Positions 62,647 to 64,000 of a stretch of DNA of 64,000 nt are shown one piece after another (position 1 is the stretch's first letter; the number at the start of each line of letters is the position of its first letter). This stretch comes from Streptomyces sp. T12. Its GTDB lineage: Bacteria > Actinomycetota > Actinomycetes > Streptomycetales > Streptomycetaceae. The position numbers and the translations under genes are program-made. The notes under the pieces were generated by a model, which was given only the letters and a program-made list of their open reading frames with translations, made no database searches and was not told the origin of the DNA. The DNA is taken from the NCBI RefSeq assembly GCF_028736035.1, contig NZ_CP117866.1:7192001-7256000 (forward strand). Direction: 5' to 3'.

Positions 62647-64000
62647 GACTCCGCCTCGAACTCGGAGAGAAGGGCATCGAGGGCGTCGTCCGCGGCACCG
62701 TTCTGCTTTATCTCGCAGATGCTCGTCGTCATGTCCTTCAGTGTGATCGGTTCGAGGAACAGCTGGATCGGCACGTCGATGCCCAACTCGTCGCGGAGCC
62801 TTCCGGCGAGGTGAACGGCCGTCAGCGAGTCGCCGCCCGCCTCGAAGTACGTCTGCGCGAGATCGGCGGCACTGTTCAGATCCAGCGCCTCGATCACCAG
62901 CTCGCTCACCTTGTGCCCGAGCTCGGTCTCCGGGGCGGGTGCCGCGACGTCGGTCGCCGCCTCCTCGTGCGGCTCCTGCGCGGCGGGCCTGAGCAGCGTC
63001 AGCGCGCCGTAGCTCTCGCCCGCGAACGGGTACGTCGGGAGCTGGACCCGCCGTACGTCACCTCCGAGAGCCGGCCAGGTCACCTCCTCGCCCATTACCC
63101 ATGCCTCGCCCAGCGGGTCGGTCGTCGTGTCCCGGCGGCCCCCGGCCGTCGTCGTGAGCCGGTCGGCCGCCTCCTCCCGCGTACCGGCCACGACATAGGC
63201 CCGTACGGGCAGCCGGACCCGGCCCGTGCGCAGGGTGTGCGCGACGTCGGTCAGGGACGGGGCGTCCGCCTCGCGCAGTCTCCTCGCCAACCGGTCGGCC
63301 AGCGCGGCGAGTTGCGGCTCGGTGCGCGCCGACAAGGGCAGGACCAGGGGGTGCGCAGCGTCGGCCGCCGAGTGCGTCGCCGTACCCGCCGGCGACGGCC
63401 GCTCGGGCGCCTCCTGCACCACCACATGCACGTTCGTGCCGCCGATACCCACCGACGTCACCCCCGCCAGCCGGGGCAGGCCCGCACGGCTCGGCCACTC
63501 CTCGGCCTCGGTCACCAGCCGCAGCGGCGACTCCTGAAGGGCGGCGAGCGGGCTCGTGACGTCCACCGTCGGCGCCAGCGTCGCGTGCTCCAGCATCAGG
63601 ATCGTCTTGATCAGCGCCGCCGCCCCGGCCGCCGCGTCCGCGTGCCCGATGTTCGACTTCACCGAGCCGAGGCCGATGCCGTCGCCGCCCGCGAAGGCCG
63701 CGCTCGCCGCCTCCAGCTCGATCCGGTCCCCGAGTTCGGTCCCCGTCCCGTGCGCCTCCACGTACTGCGCCGCCGACGGCTCCAGCCCCGCCGCCGCCCA
63801 CGCCTCTGTGATCGCGGCCGACTGCTGGTCCACCCCCGGAGCGGTGAAACCGACCTTGCCGGAACCGTCGTTGGTGACCGCCGTACCCCGGATCACCGCG
63901 CGCACCGGGTCACCGTCGGCCAGTGCGTCCTCCAGTCGGCGCAGCACCAGCACGCCCACGCCGCTGCCGGGCACCGTGCCGGCCGCCTTCTCGTCGAAGG
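62643..64000 (-). CDS. AT-less polyketide synthase (KS-ACP), C-terminal part; cut by right edge
   Basis: About 452 codons reach the right edge, so the N-terminal part of the ketosynthase is missing. Visible: the end of a KS domain (EAHGTGTELGDRIEL with the first active-site His, SVKSNIGHADAAAGAA with the second, GVTSVGIGGTNVHVVV), a KS-associated linker, then the VRRVQLPTYPFAGESYG segment that usually follows KS in AT-less modules, and an ACP with the phosphopantetheine Ser in GGDSLTAVHLAG near the C-terminus. No acyltransferase fold lies between. A trans-acting acyltransferase is implied. The thioesterase overlaps at the end. Confidence 0.88.
   Translation of the reverse strand, partial: FDEKAAGTVPGSGVGVLVLRRLEDALADGDPVRAVIRGTAVTNDGSGKVGFTAPGVDQQSAAITEAWAAAGLEPSAAQYVEAHGTGTELGDRIELEAASAAFAGGDGIGLGSVKSNIGHADAAAGAAALIKTILMLEHATLAPTVDVTSPLAALQESPLRLVTEAEEWPSRAGLPRLAGVTSVGIGGTNVHVVVQEAPERPSPAGTATHSAADAAHPLVLPLSARTEPQLAALADRLARRLREADAPSLTDVAHTLRTGRVRLPVRAYVVAGTREEAADRLTTTAGGRRDTTTDPLGEAWVMGEEVTWPALGGDVRRVQLPTYPFAGESYGALTLLRPAAQEPHEEAATDVAAPAPETELGHKVSELVIEALDLNSAADLAQTYFEAGGDSLTAVHLAGRLRDELGIDVPIQLFLEPITLKDMTTSICEIKQNGAADDALDALLSEFEAES

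Overview
This window is high-GC chromosomal DNA from a Streptomyces-type actinomycete. The evidence is near-exclusive use of G/C at third codon positions, GTG/TTG starts, a conservon (cvnABCD), DUF397/DUF5753 genes, a fused KGD-type 2-oxoglutarate dehydrogenase, Ku/LigD-polymerase end-joining genes and an almost total absence of TTA codons. From memory (no search was possible), the order malic enzyme, kgd, lon, cvn operon, FtsW/PBP pair, LigD-pol/Ku matches a conserved core region of Streptomyces chromosomes.

Layout. 1-7.9 kb: an amino-acid-binding lipoprotein cut by the left edge, malic enzyme, a repeat-rich spacer, a quinone-oxidoreductase-like enzyme, a tiny HTH regulator coupled to a Clp-N-domain protein, and an autoregulated DUF4097/PadR pair. 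8.0-19.9 kb: the accessory highlight, a probable NTP-dependent conflict or self-sensing island fused to a RiPP system. It holds a trypsin-co-occurring small protein, a trypsin-VMAP-like protease, a MoxR AAA+ ATPase, a SAV_2336-type vWA protein, an unlisted 50-residue precursor ending in a Tyr-x-Asp-x-x-COOH motif, an FxsB-like radical SAM/SPASM enzyme, a TIR-like/NB-ARC/TPR protein, and a second trypsin-co-occurring protein downstream. 20-31 kb: kgd with a strong terminator, an OmpR/histidine-kinase pair, a methyltransferase-like protein, a rhomboid-like membrane protein, a GNAT enzyme and lon with an HspR-type (HAIR) operator. 31-38 kb: GH25 muramidase, MarR, a lipoprotein/response-regulator/kinase set, a secreted barnase-like RNase, a collapsed DUF5753 regulator with a DUF397 partner, and a PP2C-like phosphatase. 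38-45 kb: the conservon with a styrene/indole-type flavin monooxygenase, then a secreted NlpC/P60 hydrolase. 45-49 kb: TetR, a second copy of the hairpin/tandem repeat element, and divergent diiron proteins (AurF-like and ferritin-like). 49.5-57 kb: an orphan NIT-domain kinase, a PBP/FtsW (SEDS) pair, and a lipoprotein/kinase pair. 57-60.5 kb: a dual-specificity-like phosphatase, a NERD-domain protein, LigD polymerase and Ku. 60.5-64 kb: the start of a polyketide cluster (stand-alone ketosynthase, type II thioesterase, AT-less KS-ACP protein cut by the right edge).

How the parts work together. In the 8-20 kb island the overlapping starts (ATGAGTGA, GTGA, ATGA) imply coordinated translation of the protease, vWA protein, precursor peptide and radical SAM enzyme. 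The vWA gene carries the only in-frame TTA codon I found in the window, so the module may depend on bldA. The two hairpin elements at about 2.5 and 46.6 kb are clear repeats of each other and look like a dispersed family.
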